Shown here piece after piece: positions 22,738-30,980 of a stretch of 42,976 nucleotides of DNA (positions within the stretch are counted from its first letter, which is position 1; each line of letters begins with the position of its first letter). The DNA is from Kitasatospora sp. DSM 101779 (GTDB lineage Bacteria; Actinomycetota; Actinomycetes; Streptomycetales; Streptomycetaceae): contig NZ_JAHTIK010000001.1 of assembly GCF_025655475.1 (NCBI RefSeq), forward strand, positions 1,452,874 to 1,495,849, read 5' to 3'. The translations under genes were made by a program, and so were the position numbers. Under the pieces are notes generated by a model. The model ran no database searches, was not told where the DNA came from, and saw only the letters and a program-made list of their open reading frames with translations.

Positions 22738-23304
22738 TCAGCCCGTGATCGGCGGGCGGTACTCGGTGTCCGGACCGGCGCCGGTGCCGGGCTCCACCAC
22801 CTCGCCCTGGATCACCGTGCCGCCGGGGCGGTGGATGCGCAGCTGCTCCTGCAGCCGCATCGCGTCGGCGAAGCGGTCCTCACCGACCGGGGCCGTCGAG
22901 CGCAGCACGTCGCGCGCCGCCCGACGGGCGCCGGCCCGCCACAGTGCCCGCGTCGGCGGGAAGAGCAGCGTCAGCGCCAGCACGTCCGACAGGAAGCCCG
23001 GCACGATCAGCAGCACGCCCGCGAGGACCGTCATGGTCGTCGGTGTCTGCGCCTGCTTCGGCCGGGGGTCGCGGCTCTGCTCGACGGCCGCGGAGAAGGC
23101 CCGCAGCCCCGCGCGCTTGATCAGCCAGCCGCCGACGAAGACGCCGGCCAGCAGCAGCACCAGCACGCTGAACCAGCCGGCCGCGGAGGCCACCACCGTC
23201 ACCAGCCAGATCTCCAGCACCAGCCAGGCGGCGACGAGCAGGGGAAGCACCCGGCGCAGCGTGCTGCGGCGCGCCGGCCGGGCCGTGGTTGCTTGCTGGG
23301 ACAC
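22738..23304 (-). CDS. fxsA: FxsA family membrane protein
   Basis: 188 aa, GTG start. Two membrane segments near 18-52, a short loop VGGWLIKRAG, then MTVLAGVLLIVPGFLSDVLALTLLFPPTRALWR, the hallmark of FxsA, followed by a charged tail. E. coli FxsA relieves F-plasmid exclusion of phage T7; the cellular role is unclear. An alternative GTG start lies 12 nt upstream. It follows lnt on the minus strand with a 53-nt gap, matching the rbpA-fxsA-lnt order in Streptomyces. Confidence 0.9.
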   Translation of the reverse strand: MSQQATTARPARRSTLRRVLPLLVAAWLVLEIWLVTVVASAAGWFSVLVLLLAGVFVGGWLIKRAGLRAFSAAVEQSRDPRPKQAQTPTTMTVLAGVLLIVPGFLSDVLALTLLFPPTRALWRAGARRAARDVLRSTAPVGEDRFADAMRLQEQLRIHRPGGTVIQGEVVEPGTGAGPDTEYRPPITG

Positions 23305-23357
23305 GGACGAATCCACTCCGAAGGTGCTCTCCCTCCGGCCGGACGCTCCGGCCGCGA

Positions 23358-25013
23358 CTACGGCACCACCTGGTCCAACGGTTCCGCCGCCTCGGGTGTT
23401 CCGCCCGAACGTCGGCGGCGGACGGCGCCGCCGGCCACGACACCGCAGGCCAGCAGGCCCGCGACGGCCAGCGCCCACTCGGGTGCGGCGCCGACCCGGT
23501 CGGCCACCGTGCGGGAGTCGCGCAGCGGCACCGTGGCGTTCAGCACCGCCGGGGTGAGCTCCTTCGTCCGGGAGACCACCGAGCCGTCCGGGGCGATCAC
23601 CGCGCTGATGCCGCTGGTCGCGGCGATCAGGACGGCCCGGCCGTGCTCGACGGCGCGCAGCCGGCTCATGGCGAGCTGCTGCTCGGTCTGGCCGGTGCGG
23701 TTGTAGGTGGCGTTGTTGGTCTGCACCACGATGACCCGGCCGCCGTCGTTGACGGTGTCGCGAACGATCTCGTCGTAGGCCACCTCGAAGCAGATGACGT
23801 CGCCGATCCGGGCCGGGCCGAGCTGCATCACGCCATTGTGGTCGCCCGGGTAGAAGTCGCGGGCGACCCGCTGCAGGCGCTCGATCACCTTGGAGAGCTC
23901 GGCGCGGAACGGCACGTACTCGCCGAACGGCACCGGGTGCTGCTTGGTGTAGGAGGCCCCGGGGCCGGTCGTCGGGTTCCAGACGATGCCCTCGTTCTGG
24001 ACGTGCTGCGCGTCCGGGCCGTCCACCAGGGCGCCGACCAGGGTCGGCACGCCGACCGCCCGGACGGCCTGGTCGATCCGCTGATAGGCGGCGGGCTCGG
24101 AGAACGGGTCCAGGTCGGAGGCGTTCTCCGGCCAGATGACGACGTCCGGCTTGGGGGCCCGGCCGGCGGCGACGTCCGCGGCGAGCTTCTCCGTCTCGCT
24201 CGCGTGGTTGTCGAGGACCTGCATCGGGCGGCCCAGGAAGTCCATGCCGGGGTGCGGCACGTTCCCCTGCACCAGGGCCACCTTCACGGTGTCGTCGCCC
24301 TTCGTCGGCACCGGGACGACCAGACCGGCGAGCAGCGCGGCCACCGCGCCGAGGCCCGCCAGCGCGGCGGCCTTGGGCGAGCGGCACGGGCCCCGGCGGA
24401 CCCGCAGGAGGGCCCAGGCCAGCAGGGTGCCGCAGAGCGCGACGGCGAAGGTCACCAGCGGGGCACCGCCCAGCGAGGCCAGCGGGGTGAAGGGGCTGGC
24501 GGTGTTCGCGAAGGCCAGCCGGCCCCACGGGAAGCCGCCGAGCGGCAGCCGGTCCCGGGCCCACTCCTGGGTCACCCACAGGCAGGCGGCCCACACCGGC
24601 CAGGCGCGCATCCGCGAGGTCGCGGCGAGGCCCGCGCCGAGGGCGGCGACGAACAGCGCCTCGATCACCGACAGGCCGACGGTGGCGTCCCAGCCGACCA
24701 CCCGCAGCCAGGCCAGCAGACCGAGGAAGAACGGGAGGCCGAACGCGAACCCCGTCCAGGCGCCCTGGCGCAGTGTGCGGCCGCGGGTCAGCAGCGACAG
24801 CGCCGCGACGCCGACGATCGACAGCGGCCACAGGTCGTACGGCGGGAAGGCGGCGACCATCAGCAGACCGGCGAGCACGGCCAGGCCCGTCCTGGGCAGG
24901 CCCGCGCGGATGCGGGCCGGCCGCCCCGGGCGTGCGGGCCGCTCGGGCCGCGGGCGCGCGGCGGTGTCCGCCTCGTCCGCCACCGGCTGCTCCTGTTCCA
25001 CCGGCAGTGCCAC
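23358..25013 (-). CDS. lnt: Apolipoprotein N-acyltransferase
   Basis: 551 aa. The N-terminal half holds six or more membrane helices (PRTGLAVLAGLLMVAAFPPYDLWPLSIV...; GGFPWGRLAFAN). The C-terminal nitrilase domain has the Glu-Lys-Cys triad: VVIWPENASD, YTKQHPVPFGEYVPF and IGDVICFEVAYDE. It N-acylates the lipoprotein Cys on the outer face of the membrane, completing lipoprotein maturation, with the lipoproteins in this window as possible clients. GTG 25013 has an AGAGGGACGG site upstream; the longer frame to 25265 is a Pro-rich shadow. It is the first gene of lnt-fxsA. Confidence 0.93.
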   Translation of the reverse strand: MALPVEQEQPVADEADTAARPRPERPARPGRPARIRAGLPRTGLAVLAGLLMVAAFPPYDLWPLSIVGVAALSLLTRGRTLRQGAWTGFAFGLPFFLGLLAWLRVVGWDATVGLSVIEALFVAALGAGLAATSRMRAWPVWAACLWVTQEWARDRLPLGGFPWGRLAFANTASPFTPLASLGGAPLVTFAVALCGTLLAWALLRVRRGPCRSPKAAALAGLGAVAALLAGLVVPVPTKGDDTVKVALVQGNVPHPGMDFLGRPMQVLDNHASETEKLAADVAAGRAPKPDVVIWPENASDLDPFSEPAAYQRIDQAVRAVGVPTLVGALVDGPDAQHVQNEGIVWNPTTGPGASYTKQHPVPFGEYVPFRAELSKVIERLQRVARDFYPGDHNGVMQLGPARIGDVICFEVAYDEIVRDTVNDGGRVIVVQTNNATYNRTGQTEQQLAMSRLRAVEHGRAVLIAATSGISAVIAPDGSVVSRTKELTPAVLNATVPLRDSRTVADRVGAAPEWALAVAGLLACGVVAGGAVRRRRSGGTPEAAEPLDQVVP

Positions 25014-25155
25014 CTGTACACCGTCCCTCTGGCTGTACCGCCTGGTCCGTCGGTCCGCCCTGGTGGGCGGCCGTCCGAAGACGGTACCCCGGATCAGTGT
25101 GCCTCCGGAGGGTCGGGGGTGCGGCGGGGGCGCTCCCGGAGCCGTTGGGAAGAGG

Positions 25156-26004
25156 TCAGGAGGCGGCGGTGGCGGCGCGGGCGGGGGCGGCCGGGCCGCG
25201 CTGGCCGGGCAGCGGCGGCGGGGGCGCGGCGGAGGCGGGCGGGCGGAGCAGCAGCAGGGCGGCACCGGTGAGGGCGATCGCCACGATGCCGTCCAGCCAG
25301 TAGTGGTTGGCGGTGCCGACGACGACCAGATAGGTCACCGCGGGGTGCAGCAGCCAGAGCCAGCGCCAGCGGGAGCGGGTGGCCGCGATCAGACCGACCG
25401 CCACCGTCAGTGCCCACCCGACGTGCAGCGAGGGCATCGCCGCGAACTGGTTGGACAGGCTGTCGGTGGCCGGGTCGCCGTACACCGCCGGGCCGTACAC
25501 CCGGGCGGTGTCGACGAGGCCGGTCGCCTCCAGCATCCGCGGCGGGGCCAGCGGCAGCAGCAGGTGCAGCGCCAGGCCGGCGCCGGTGAGGACGGTCAGC
25601 ACCCGGCGTATCCACACGTAGTGCCCGGGGCGGCGCCAGTACGTCCAGAGCAGGAAGAGCACCGTGGCCGGGAAGTGCACCGTCGCGTAGAAGGCGTTCG
25701 CGGCGTGCACCAGCAGGTCGCTGTGGAGCAGCAGGTCCTGGATGTCCGCCTCGCCGGGGAGGTGCAGGGTCCGCTCCAGGTTCCACACGTCGGTGGCGTT
25801 GCGGAACGCCCGCGGGACGTGGCCCTCGGCGGCGACCCGGCCGAGCCGGTAGACGGTGTACAGGACGGCGATCAGGAGCAGCTCGCGGACGGGATGCGGG
25901 CGCGCCGGATTCGCCGGCGGAGAGGACTTCTCCGGGTGGACGGGCCTGTCCGCAGGGGCGGGCTGCTCGGTCGTGGCGGTCGGCGGCGGGTCGGCGGGTG
26001 GCAA
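25156..26004 (-). CDS. PAP2/AUR1-like phosphatase superfamily membrane protein
   Basis: 282 aa. A Pro-rich cytoplasmic start (1-37), six hydrophobic segments, and the PAP2 motifs AAMPSLHVGW (SxH) and GTANHYWLDGI (H-x3-D). The first KxxxxxxRP motif is not seen, as in AUR1/inositol phosphoceramide synthase-like members. It may act on a lipid phosphate or transfer a phosphoinositol-type head group. TTG 26004 is chosen because AGGACGG is just upstream and the frame opened further up overlaps the TetR gene. It follows the TetR gene by 25 nt, so is probably its target. Confidence 0.82.
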   Translation of the reverse strand: MPPADPPPTATTEQPAPADRPVHPEKSSPPANPARPHPVRELLLIAVLYTVYRLGRVAAEGHVPRAFRNATDVWNLERTLHLPGEADIQDLLLHSDLLVHAANAFYATVHFPATVLFLLWTYWRRPGHYVWIRRVLTVLTGAGLALHLLLPLAPPRMLEATGLVDTARVYGPAVYGDPATDSLSNQFAAMPSLHVGWALTVAVGLIAATRSRWRWLWLLHPAVTYLVVVGTANHYWLDGIVAIALTGAALLLLRPPASAAPPPPLPGQRGPAAPARAATAAS

Positions 26005-26029
26005 TGTCCGTCCTGGGGGGGGCTGGGAG

Positions 26030-26623
26030 TCAGAGGCCGAGGGCGGGGAGGACCACCGCTTCGACGTAGTGGGCGAGGTACTCCGCGTCGGCCTCGACGC
26101 CCTCCAGCAGCGGACGGGCCGCGAGGGCGCCCAGCACCATGTGCGGGACGAACGGTGCGGCCGGGCAGTCCGCGGCCAGCTCACCGCGGCGCACCCCGCG
26201 GTCGAGCATCGCGGCGAGGGCCGCCGTCTCGGGCTCGACGACGAGGGTGCGGAAGGCGCGGAGCAGGTCCGGGTCCCTGTGCATCGCCTGGCCGAGGGCA
26301 CGCATCAGTGAGGCGTCCCGGAGGGAGGTCGTGCAGCGGATGCGGAGGAGTTCGCGGAGGTCGCCGCGGAGGGTGCCGGTGTCGACGTCGGCGGCGGTGA
26401 TGGGGCGGCAACTGCGGAGGGCTGCCGCGACCAGCTCCGGCTTGCCGTTCCACTGACGGTAGAGCGTGGCCTTGCTGGAGCGGGTGCGGGCGGCGATCGC
26501 GTCCATGGTCAGCGCGTCGTACCCCGCCTCGCGGAGCAGCTCGATCACGGCGTCGTACAGCTCGCGCTCGCGCTCCTCGGTCAGACGGCTGCGGCGCACC
26601 TTCGGCTCGGCATCCGGCGCCAT
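26030..26623 (-). CDS. TetR family transcriptional regulator
   Basis: 197 aa. The N-terminal HTH is LYDAVIELLREAGYDALTMDAIAARTRSSKATLYRQWNGKPELVAAAL; the C-terminal helices (about 85-197) form the ligand and dimer domain. GGGAGG precedes the ATG at good spacing. It is transcribed first in the TetR-PAP2 pair and has a perfect palindrome over its own promoter, which suggests autoregulation and control of the PAP2 gene. Ligand unknown. Confidence 0.92.
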   Translation of the reverse strand: MAPDAEPKVRRSRLTEERERELYDAVIELLREAGYDALTMDAIAARTRSSKATLYRQWNGKPELVAAALRSCRPITAADVDTGTLRGDLRELLRIRCTTSLRDASLMRALGQAMHRDPDLLRAFRTLVVEPETAALAAMLDRGVRRGELAADCPAAPFVPHMVLGALAARPLLEGVEADAEYLAHYVEAVVLPALGL

Positions 26624-26649
26624 GGCGACCTCCCGGCGAACGGCACGGA

Positions 26650-26686
26650 ACGAAACGGTTTCGTACTCACCCTACGCCTACGAAAC
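26650..26686 (-). promoter_or_regulatory. TetR operator overlapping its promoter
   Basis: ACGAAACGGTTTCGT (26650-26664) is a perfect 15-bp palindrome with one centre base, located 27 nt before the TetR start. A second half-site ACGAAAC is at 26680-26686, and a TAGGGT box lies between them (minus strand). The arrangement is typical of an autorepressed TetR gene. Confidence 0.7.
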
Positions 26687-26700
26687 AGGCCGAGGCACCA

Positions 26701-26825
26701 GGGGGCGCGGGGAACTGCGCGACATCGGAAGGAACCCGACCGGTGGTCCGGAACGGCGGTGCAACCGCTGTTCCGGAGCCGTTGGCGGATGTGCCCTTCC
26801 GTCTCGCGCAGTTCCCCGCGCCCCC
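26701..26825. repeat. Nested palindromic intergenic element (125 bp)
   Basis: The outer arms 26701-26722 and 26804-26825 are a perfect 22-bp inverted repeat (core GGGGAACTGCGCGA / TCGCGCAGTTCCCC). Inside, 26747-26760 pairs with 26764-26777 as a 14-bp stem with one G-U type mismatch and a 3-nt GCA loop. Smaller GGAAGG/CCTTCC matches lie between. It sits between the TetR gene and the end of the amidohydrolase gene. I see no coding sequence in it. Confidence 0.85.
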
Positions 26826-26866
26826 ATGTGGCCTTGCCGGTCCCGCTGGTTCGCCTCCCCGGCGTT

Positions 26867-28480
26867 TCAGGCCTGGTGGACGGTGCGGCCGCGGACGACG
26901 GTGCGGAGGCAGGTGGGGAGGGGGTGGCCGGGGGTGAGATCGGGGAGGCCGGGGGTGCCGGAGCGGGGGTCGGTGGACCAGCCGGCGACGCGGGAGTCGG
27001 GGGCCTGGACGACCAGGTCGTCGACCTCCCACACGGCGTAGCTGGCGACCGCGCCGGGCACCAGCACCCCGTCGGCGTCCCGGCCGAGGGCCCGCCAGCC
27101 GCCGCGGGTGTGGGCGGTGAAGGCGGCCCGGACGGAGATCCGGTGCTCCGGGGTCCGGTGGAATGCTGCGGCGCGGACGGTGCCCCACGGGTCGAGCGGG
27201 GTGACCGGGGCGTCCGAGCCGAAGGCCAGCGGGACGCCGGCCCGCAGCATCGCGGCGAAGGGGTTCAGGGCGGCGGCCCGCTCCGCGCCGAGCCGCTGGA
27301 CGTACATGCCGTCGGGCCCGCCCCAGGCGGCGTCGAAGGCGGGCTGCACGGAGGCGGTGAGGCCGAGTTCAGCGAAGGCGGCGATGGACTTGTCGTCGAG
27401 GTGCTCGGCGTGTTCGACGCGGTGCCGCAGGGCGCGGACCCGGTCGAGTCCGACCCGGTCGGCGGCGGCGCGGACGCCCGCGACGACGGCGTCGACCGCG
27501 GCGTCGCCGATGGCGTGGAAGCCCGCCTGCAGTCCGGCCTCGGTACAGGCGGCGACGTGGTCGGCGATCTGGTCGGCCGTCAGGTAGGCGGTGCCGTGGA
27601 CGGGGGCGTCGGCGGTGCCGGCGTCGCGGTAGGGGGCGTGCAGGCAGGCGGTGCGGGAGCCGAGCGCGCCGTCGACGAAGAGGTCGCCGCCGGCGCCGAC
27701 CGCACCGAGCCGGCGGGCGGTGTCGATGCCGCCGAGTTCGCCCCAGTAGCCGAAGACCTCGGGCCCGTTGCCCTCGGCGGCGAGCGCGAGGAGTTCGGCG
27801 AGGTCGTCCTCGGAGGAGATGTCGGGTCCTGCGCACTCGTGCAGCGCGCCGATGCCGAGTGCGGCGGCGCGGGCGAGGGCGGCCTGCTGGGCGGTGCGGC
27901 GCTGAGCGGGGGTCAGGTGGGCGAGGGCGGTTCGGCGGACGGCGTGGTGGGCGTCGCGGCTGAGCGGGCCCTCGGCGTCGTGGCCGGGGAGGTCGGCGAG
28001 GCCTTCCGCGAGGGCGCGCAGGGCGGTGGTGGCGAGCGCCGAGTGCACGTCGGTGCGCGACAGGTAGGCGGGGGCGCCGGCGGTGGCGGCGTCGAGTTCG
28101 GCGAGCGTCGGCGGGCGGCCCTCGGGCCAGCCGCTCTCGTCCCAGCCGTGGCCGATGAGGACGCCGTCGGTGGTGCGCGCGGCGGCCGCGATCCGGTCGA
28201 GGGCCTCGGCGAGGGTGGGGCAACCGGTGAGGTCGAGGCCGGTCAGGGCGAGGCCGGTGGAGGTGGCGTGCACGTGGGCGTCGACGAAGGCCGGGGTGAC
28301 CAGGGCACCGTGGAGCTCCACCACCTCGTCGGCGGTGTCGGCGTACGCCTCGGCGGCTCCGTCGCTGCCGACCCAGGCGATGTGTTCGCCCTCGACCAGC
28401 ATGGCGGTCGCGAAGGGGTCGGCGGGGCTGTAGACGTTGCCGCCGCGCAGCAGCACGGTGCGGTTGGTGCGTTCGGTCAT
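26867..28480 (-). CDS. YtcJ-like amidohydrolase family protein
   Basis: 537 aa TIM-barrel metal-dependent hydrolase. VDAHVHATSTG is the HxH metal site, GFHAIGD and HRVEHAEH supply further His ligands, and FGSDAPVTPLDPW the conserved Asp. It lacks any secretion signal. YtcJ-type amidohydrolases act on N-acyl or cyclic amide bonds; the natural substrate is unknown. ATG 28480 is preferred because a CAGACT box (28487-28492) sits 6 nt before it; an in-frame codon at 28495 is an alternative. The Lrp/AsnC gene lies 30 nt upstream on the same strand and may regulate it. Confidence 0.88.
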   Translation of the reverse strand: MTERTNRTVLLRGGNVYSPADPFATAMLVEGEHIAWVGSDGAAEAYADTADEVVELHGALVTPAFVDAHVHATSTGLALTGLDLTGCPTLAEALDRIAAAARTTDGVLIGHGWDESGWPEGRPPTLAELDAATAGAPAYLSRTDVHSALATTALRALAEGLADLPGHDAEGPLSRDAHHAVRRTALAHLTPAQRRTAQQAALARAAALGIGALHECAGPDISSEDDLAELLALAAEGNGPEVFGYWGELGGIDTARRLGAVGAGGDLFVDGALGSRTACLHAPYRDAGTADAPVHGTAYLTADQIADHVAACTEAGLQAGFHAIGDAAVDAVVAGVRAAADRVGLDRVRALRHRVEHAEHLDDKSIAAFAELGLTASVQPAFDAAWGGPDGMYVQRLGAERAAALNPFAAMLRAGVPLAFGSDAPVTPLDPWGTVRAAAFHRTPEHRISVRAAFTAHTRGGWRALGRDADGVLVPGAVASYAVWEVDDLVVQAPDSRVAGWSTDPRSGTPGLPDLTPGHPLPTCLRTVVRGRTVHQA

Positions 28481-28510
28481 GGGCCCAGTCTGCACCCCGG
28501 GGGCGCCGGG

Positions 28511-28951
28511 TCAGAGCTTCGGGGGGCGCGCCTCGTACGGGGTGGAGAGGACGACGGTGGTGCGCGTGGAGACGCCTGCGGCGGAGCGGATGCGGGCGAG
28601 CAGGTCCTCCAGGTCGCCCGGGGCGCCGACGCGCACCTTGAGGATGTAGTTCTCGTCGCCGGCGACGCTGTGGCAGGCCTCGATCTCGGGGAGGCCGACG
28701 AGCCGCTCCGGGGTGTCGTCGGGGGCGCTCGGGTCGAAGGGCTTGACCGAGATGAAGGCGGTGAGCGCCAGGTCGACGGCCTCCGGGTCGATGATCGCGG
28801 TGTAGCCGCGGATCACCCCGCGCTGCTCGAGGCGGCGCACCCGCTGGTGCACCGCCGAGGTGGACAGGCCGGTGGCCTTGCCCAGGTCGGTGTAGCTCAT
28901 CCTGCCGTCCTGCAGGAGCAGCTGGACGATGCGCTGGTCGAGATCCTCCAC
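28511..28951 (-). CDS. Lrp/AsnC family transcriptional regulator
   Basis: 146 aa. The N-terminal HTH (LDQRIVQLLLQDGRMSYTDLGKATGLSTSAVHQRVRRLEQRGVI) precedes the RAM ligand-binding domain (YTAIIDPEAVDLALTAFISV; VAGDENYILKVRV). Such regulators sense amino acids. GTG 28951 is chosen because TAGGTT (28960-28965) is 8 nt upstream, and the conserved DLDQRIVQ begins there. It precedes the amidohydrolase gene, and is divergent from the next hypothetical gene across 250 nt, which holds a TTATGA box near 29125 and no gene I can support. Confidence 0.92.
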   Translation of the reverse strand: MEDLDQRIVQLLLQDGRMSYTDLGKATGLSTSAVHQRVRRLEQRGVIRGYTAIIDPEAVDLALTAFISVKPFDPSAPDDTPERLVGLPEIEACHSVAGDENYILKVRVGAPGDLEDLLARIRSAAGVSTRTTVVLSTPYEARPPKL

Positions 28952-29201
28952 AACGCGCAAACCTACTCGATGGTGCACGGCCGCGTCGCCACCGCGTCGG
29001 CGCACCGTCCCGGCGGGTGCGCCGCGGCGGCCGGGGGGCGCACGGGGAGCGGGCCCGGCGGCACATGCCGCGGGAATGTGGCGAAGGCCACAGCCCGTGC
29101 ATCACCGTGCGCCGTCATGCAGGGTTATGACCCCCCGTCGGCGGGAAGTGCTGGTGGTGGCCGGGGACGACGTAGGCCCGGCCCGATCCGAGGGGGATCA
29201 C

Positions 29202-29609
29202 ATGCCTGCAATTGACCACCGCCCGCGCAGCGAGGACGAGGAACGCACCGAGTTCGAGTACACCCTGGGGGTGGACCCGGGCGAGGCCGACACCTGGGAG
29301 ATCGTCCGGGTGCACTGCCCGGCCTGCGACCGCCCGATCGCCCTGATCGGCGACGAGGAGCGGCTCCCGCAGCACGCCGTGCTGCCGACCGCCTGGCACC
29401 CCTTCTCCGCGGCGCTCTGCCCGGGCACCGGCACGCCGACCGACGAGCTCGCCGAGTGCGAGGAGCCGGCCGAGGACGGCGGCACCGGCCTGGCCGCGCT
29501 GCTCAGCCTCCCCGCCGAACTCGACTGGCGCACCCAGCCGTTCTCGCACGCCGGCGCGCCCGCCGACGGCCCCGCGCGGATCCCCGCGCAGCGTTCCCGC
29601 CGGCGCTGA
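29202..29609 (+). CDS. Small hypothetical protein with CPAC motif
   Basis: 135 aa, acidic. The middle has RVHCPACDRPIALIGDEERLPQH and later LCPGTG; CPAC plus His and a distant Cys could bind zinc, similar in outline to a zinc-ribbon fragment. I do not recognise a family. GAGGGGG precedes the ATG by 6 nt. An in-frame ATG at 29129 would extend it by 24 residues but has no ribosome site. Confidence 0.7.
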   Translation: MPAIDHRPRSEDEERTEFEYTLGVDPGEADTWEIVRVHCPACDRPIALIGDEERLPQHAVLPTAWHPFSAALCPGTGTPTDELAECEEPAEDGGTGLAALLSLPAELDWRTQPFSHAGAPADGPARIPAQRSRRR

Positions 29610-29631
29610 CCGCCCGGCGGAGGATCGCCGT

Positions 29632-29651
29632 GCCGGGCCGTCCGGCCCGGC
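29632..29651 (+). terminator. Stem-loop after the CPAC protein gene
   Basis: GCCGGGCC (29632-29639) pairs with GGCCCGGC (29644-29651) around a 4-nt loop. The rest of the 29610-30077 gap (468 nt) is GC-rich; I find no supported gene in it. Confidence 0.6.
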
Positions 29652-30077
29652 CCGCTTCCCCGGCGGAGCCGTCTCCCCGGCGGGGTGCCGCGTGACCGCC
29701 GGCCGCTCCCGCGGCCGTCACCGTCCCCACGGTCGTGGGTGACTCCGCGGCACCGCTTTCCGTTCCCTCCGCTCGGCGGGGTCGTCCCGGGTCTCCCCCG
29801 CGCCCGCCGAGCGTTCCCCCCGACACGCCCGAACGCCGGCGGCCGGGCCCTCACCGGTTCGGACGAGGCCCCCGGTGGGGCTGTGCCGCGCCCGCGGGTG
29901 ATCCGCGGCCCGGCGCGGTTGACGGGCCGGCCACGGCCCTCGCAGTGCGGGGCACCTCCGCCGGTCGGGCGGCACACGGCCGCTGCCCGCCGGCCGGGCG
30001 GGGCGCGTCCGGCACGCGGCGCGCGTGCCCCTCCGGGGTGTTCCGGTCCCGGTGGTGCACCGCCGTACGCTGGCCGC

Positions 30078-30665
30078 ATGACGGAACTCGGTGATCTCGC
30101 GATCCGGCTGGCGGCACTGCCGCCGTCCCTGGGCCCGGTCCGGCTGGTCGCGGTCGACGGACACGCGGGCTCGGGCAAGACCAGCTTCGCCGACAAGCTC
30201 GCCGCCGAACTGGGCGGCGCCCCGGTGGTGCACCTGGACGACCTGGCCACGCACGAGGAGCCCTTCGGCTGGACGGGGCGGCTGCACGACCAGGTACTGG
30301 CCCCGTTCGCGCGCGGCGAGGACGCCTCCTACCCCGTGTACGACTGGGAGCGGCACCGCTTCGGCGAGCCCTGTACGGTGCCGGCCGCCCCCGTGGTGCT
30401 GGTGGAGGGGGTGGGCGCGGGCCGGCGCGCGGTGCGCCCGGTGCTCGCGCAGCTGGTGTGGATGGAGCTTGACGCCGCGTCCGCGAACGCCCGCGGGCTG
30501 CTGCGCGACGGCCCCGAACTGGCAGCGTTCTGGCAGAGCTGGATCCGCGCCGAGCGGGCTCATTTCGCCGGCGATCCGAGCCGGCCGCACGCCGATGTGA
30601 CGGTCGACGGGATCACCGGGAGGATCGTCGGATGCACCCACGGTGAGCCCGCATCCCCCTCTTGA
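30078..30665 (+). CDS. Uridine kinase-like P-loop protein
   Basis: 195 aa. VAVDGHAGSGKTSFADKLA is the Walker A loop, VVHLDDLATHEE the substrate-side DxD, VVLVEGVGAGRRAVRP the strand leading to the lid, and ADVTVDG the end. The pattern matches the small actinobacterial uridine/cytidine kinase-like group, though the true phosphate acceptor is unknown. TACGCT (30066-30071) lies 6 nt before the ATG, a leaderless layout. Confidence 0.85.
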   Translation: MTELGDLAIRLAALPPSLGPVRLVAVDGHAGSGKTSFADKLAAELGGAPVVHLDDLATHEEPFGWTGRLHDQVLAPFARGEDASYPVYDWERHRFGEPCTVPAAPVVLVEGVGAGRRAVRPVLAQLVWMELDAASANARGLLRDGPELAAFWQSWIRAERAHFAGDPSRPHADVTVDGITGRIVGCTHGEPASPS

Positions 30666-30731
30666 CCTGGGGTATCGCCAGGATTTAAGTTCGTGGCGTC
30701 GCGAGATCGGTTGATTTCGCAACCTCTCGAC

Positions 30732-30773
30732 ACGGCATCTCCGGCTTGTTCCCCCGTGAGCCGGAGATGCCGT
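30732..30773 (+). terminator. 15-bp stem-loop after the kinase gene
   Basis: ACGGCATCTCCGGCT (30732-30746) pairs perfectly with AGCCGGAGATGCCGT (30759-30773) around a 12-nt loop, in a gap of 315 nt. A smaller CCTGG/CCAGG hairpin (30666-30682) directly follows the stop codon, and an imperfect GAGA..GGTTG/CAACC..TCTC stem lies near 30702-30729. The remainder of the gap holds the promoter region of the AAA+ gene. Confidence 0.8.
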
Positions 30774-30980
30774 TCTGCGTTCGCGACCTCGTCGCCCGCC
30801 TCTCAACGACCGCGCTGCCACGGATATTTGACCCGGCGCGGCACCCTTCCGGATCAGCTCCGCCCCGGTACGATTCCAGGCAGGCGCGCATGCGCCCCGG
30901 GGGCTGCGCGAACTGACGGATGGTCCGTCCGGCGATCCGTCGGCCGACCGGGCCTCGATGCACACTGCGGGGGGCGTGGG

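Noticed and set aside
29077..29105. Second sigma-R promoter (GGAAT at 29081)
   Set aside because: The base triplet after 18 nt is CGT, not GTT, and no stress gene follows closely.
30690..30775. tRNA or attachment site in the gap after the kinase gene
   Set aside because: There are stems, but no T-loop GGTTCRA, no cloverleaf and no flanking integrase.
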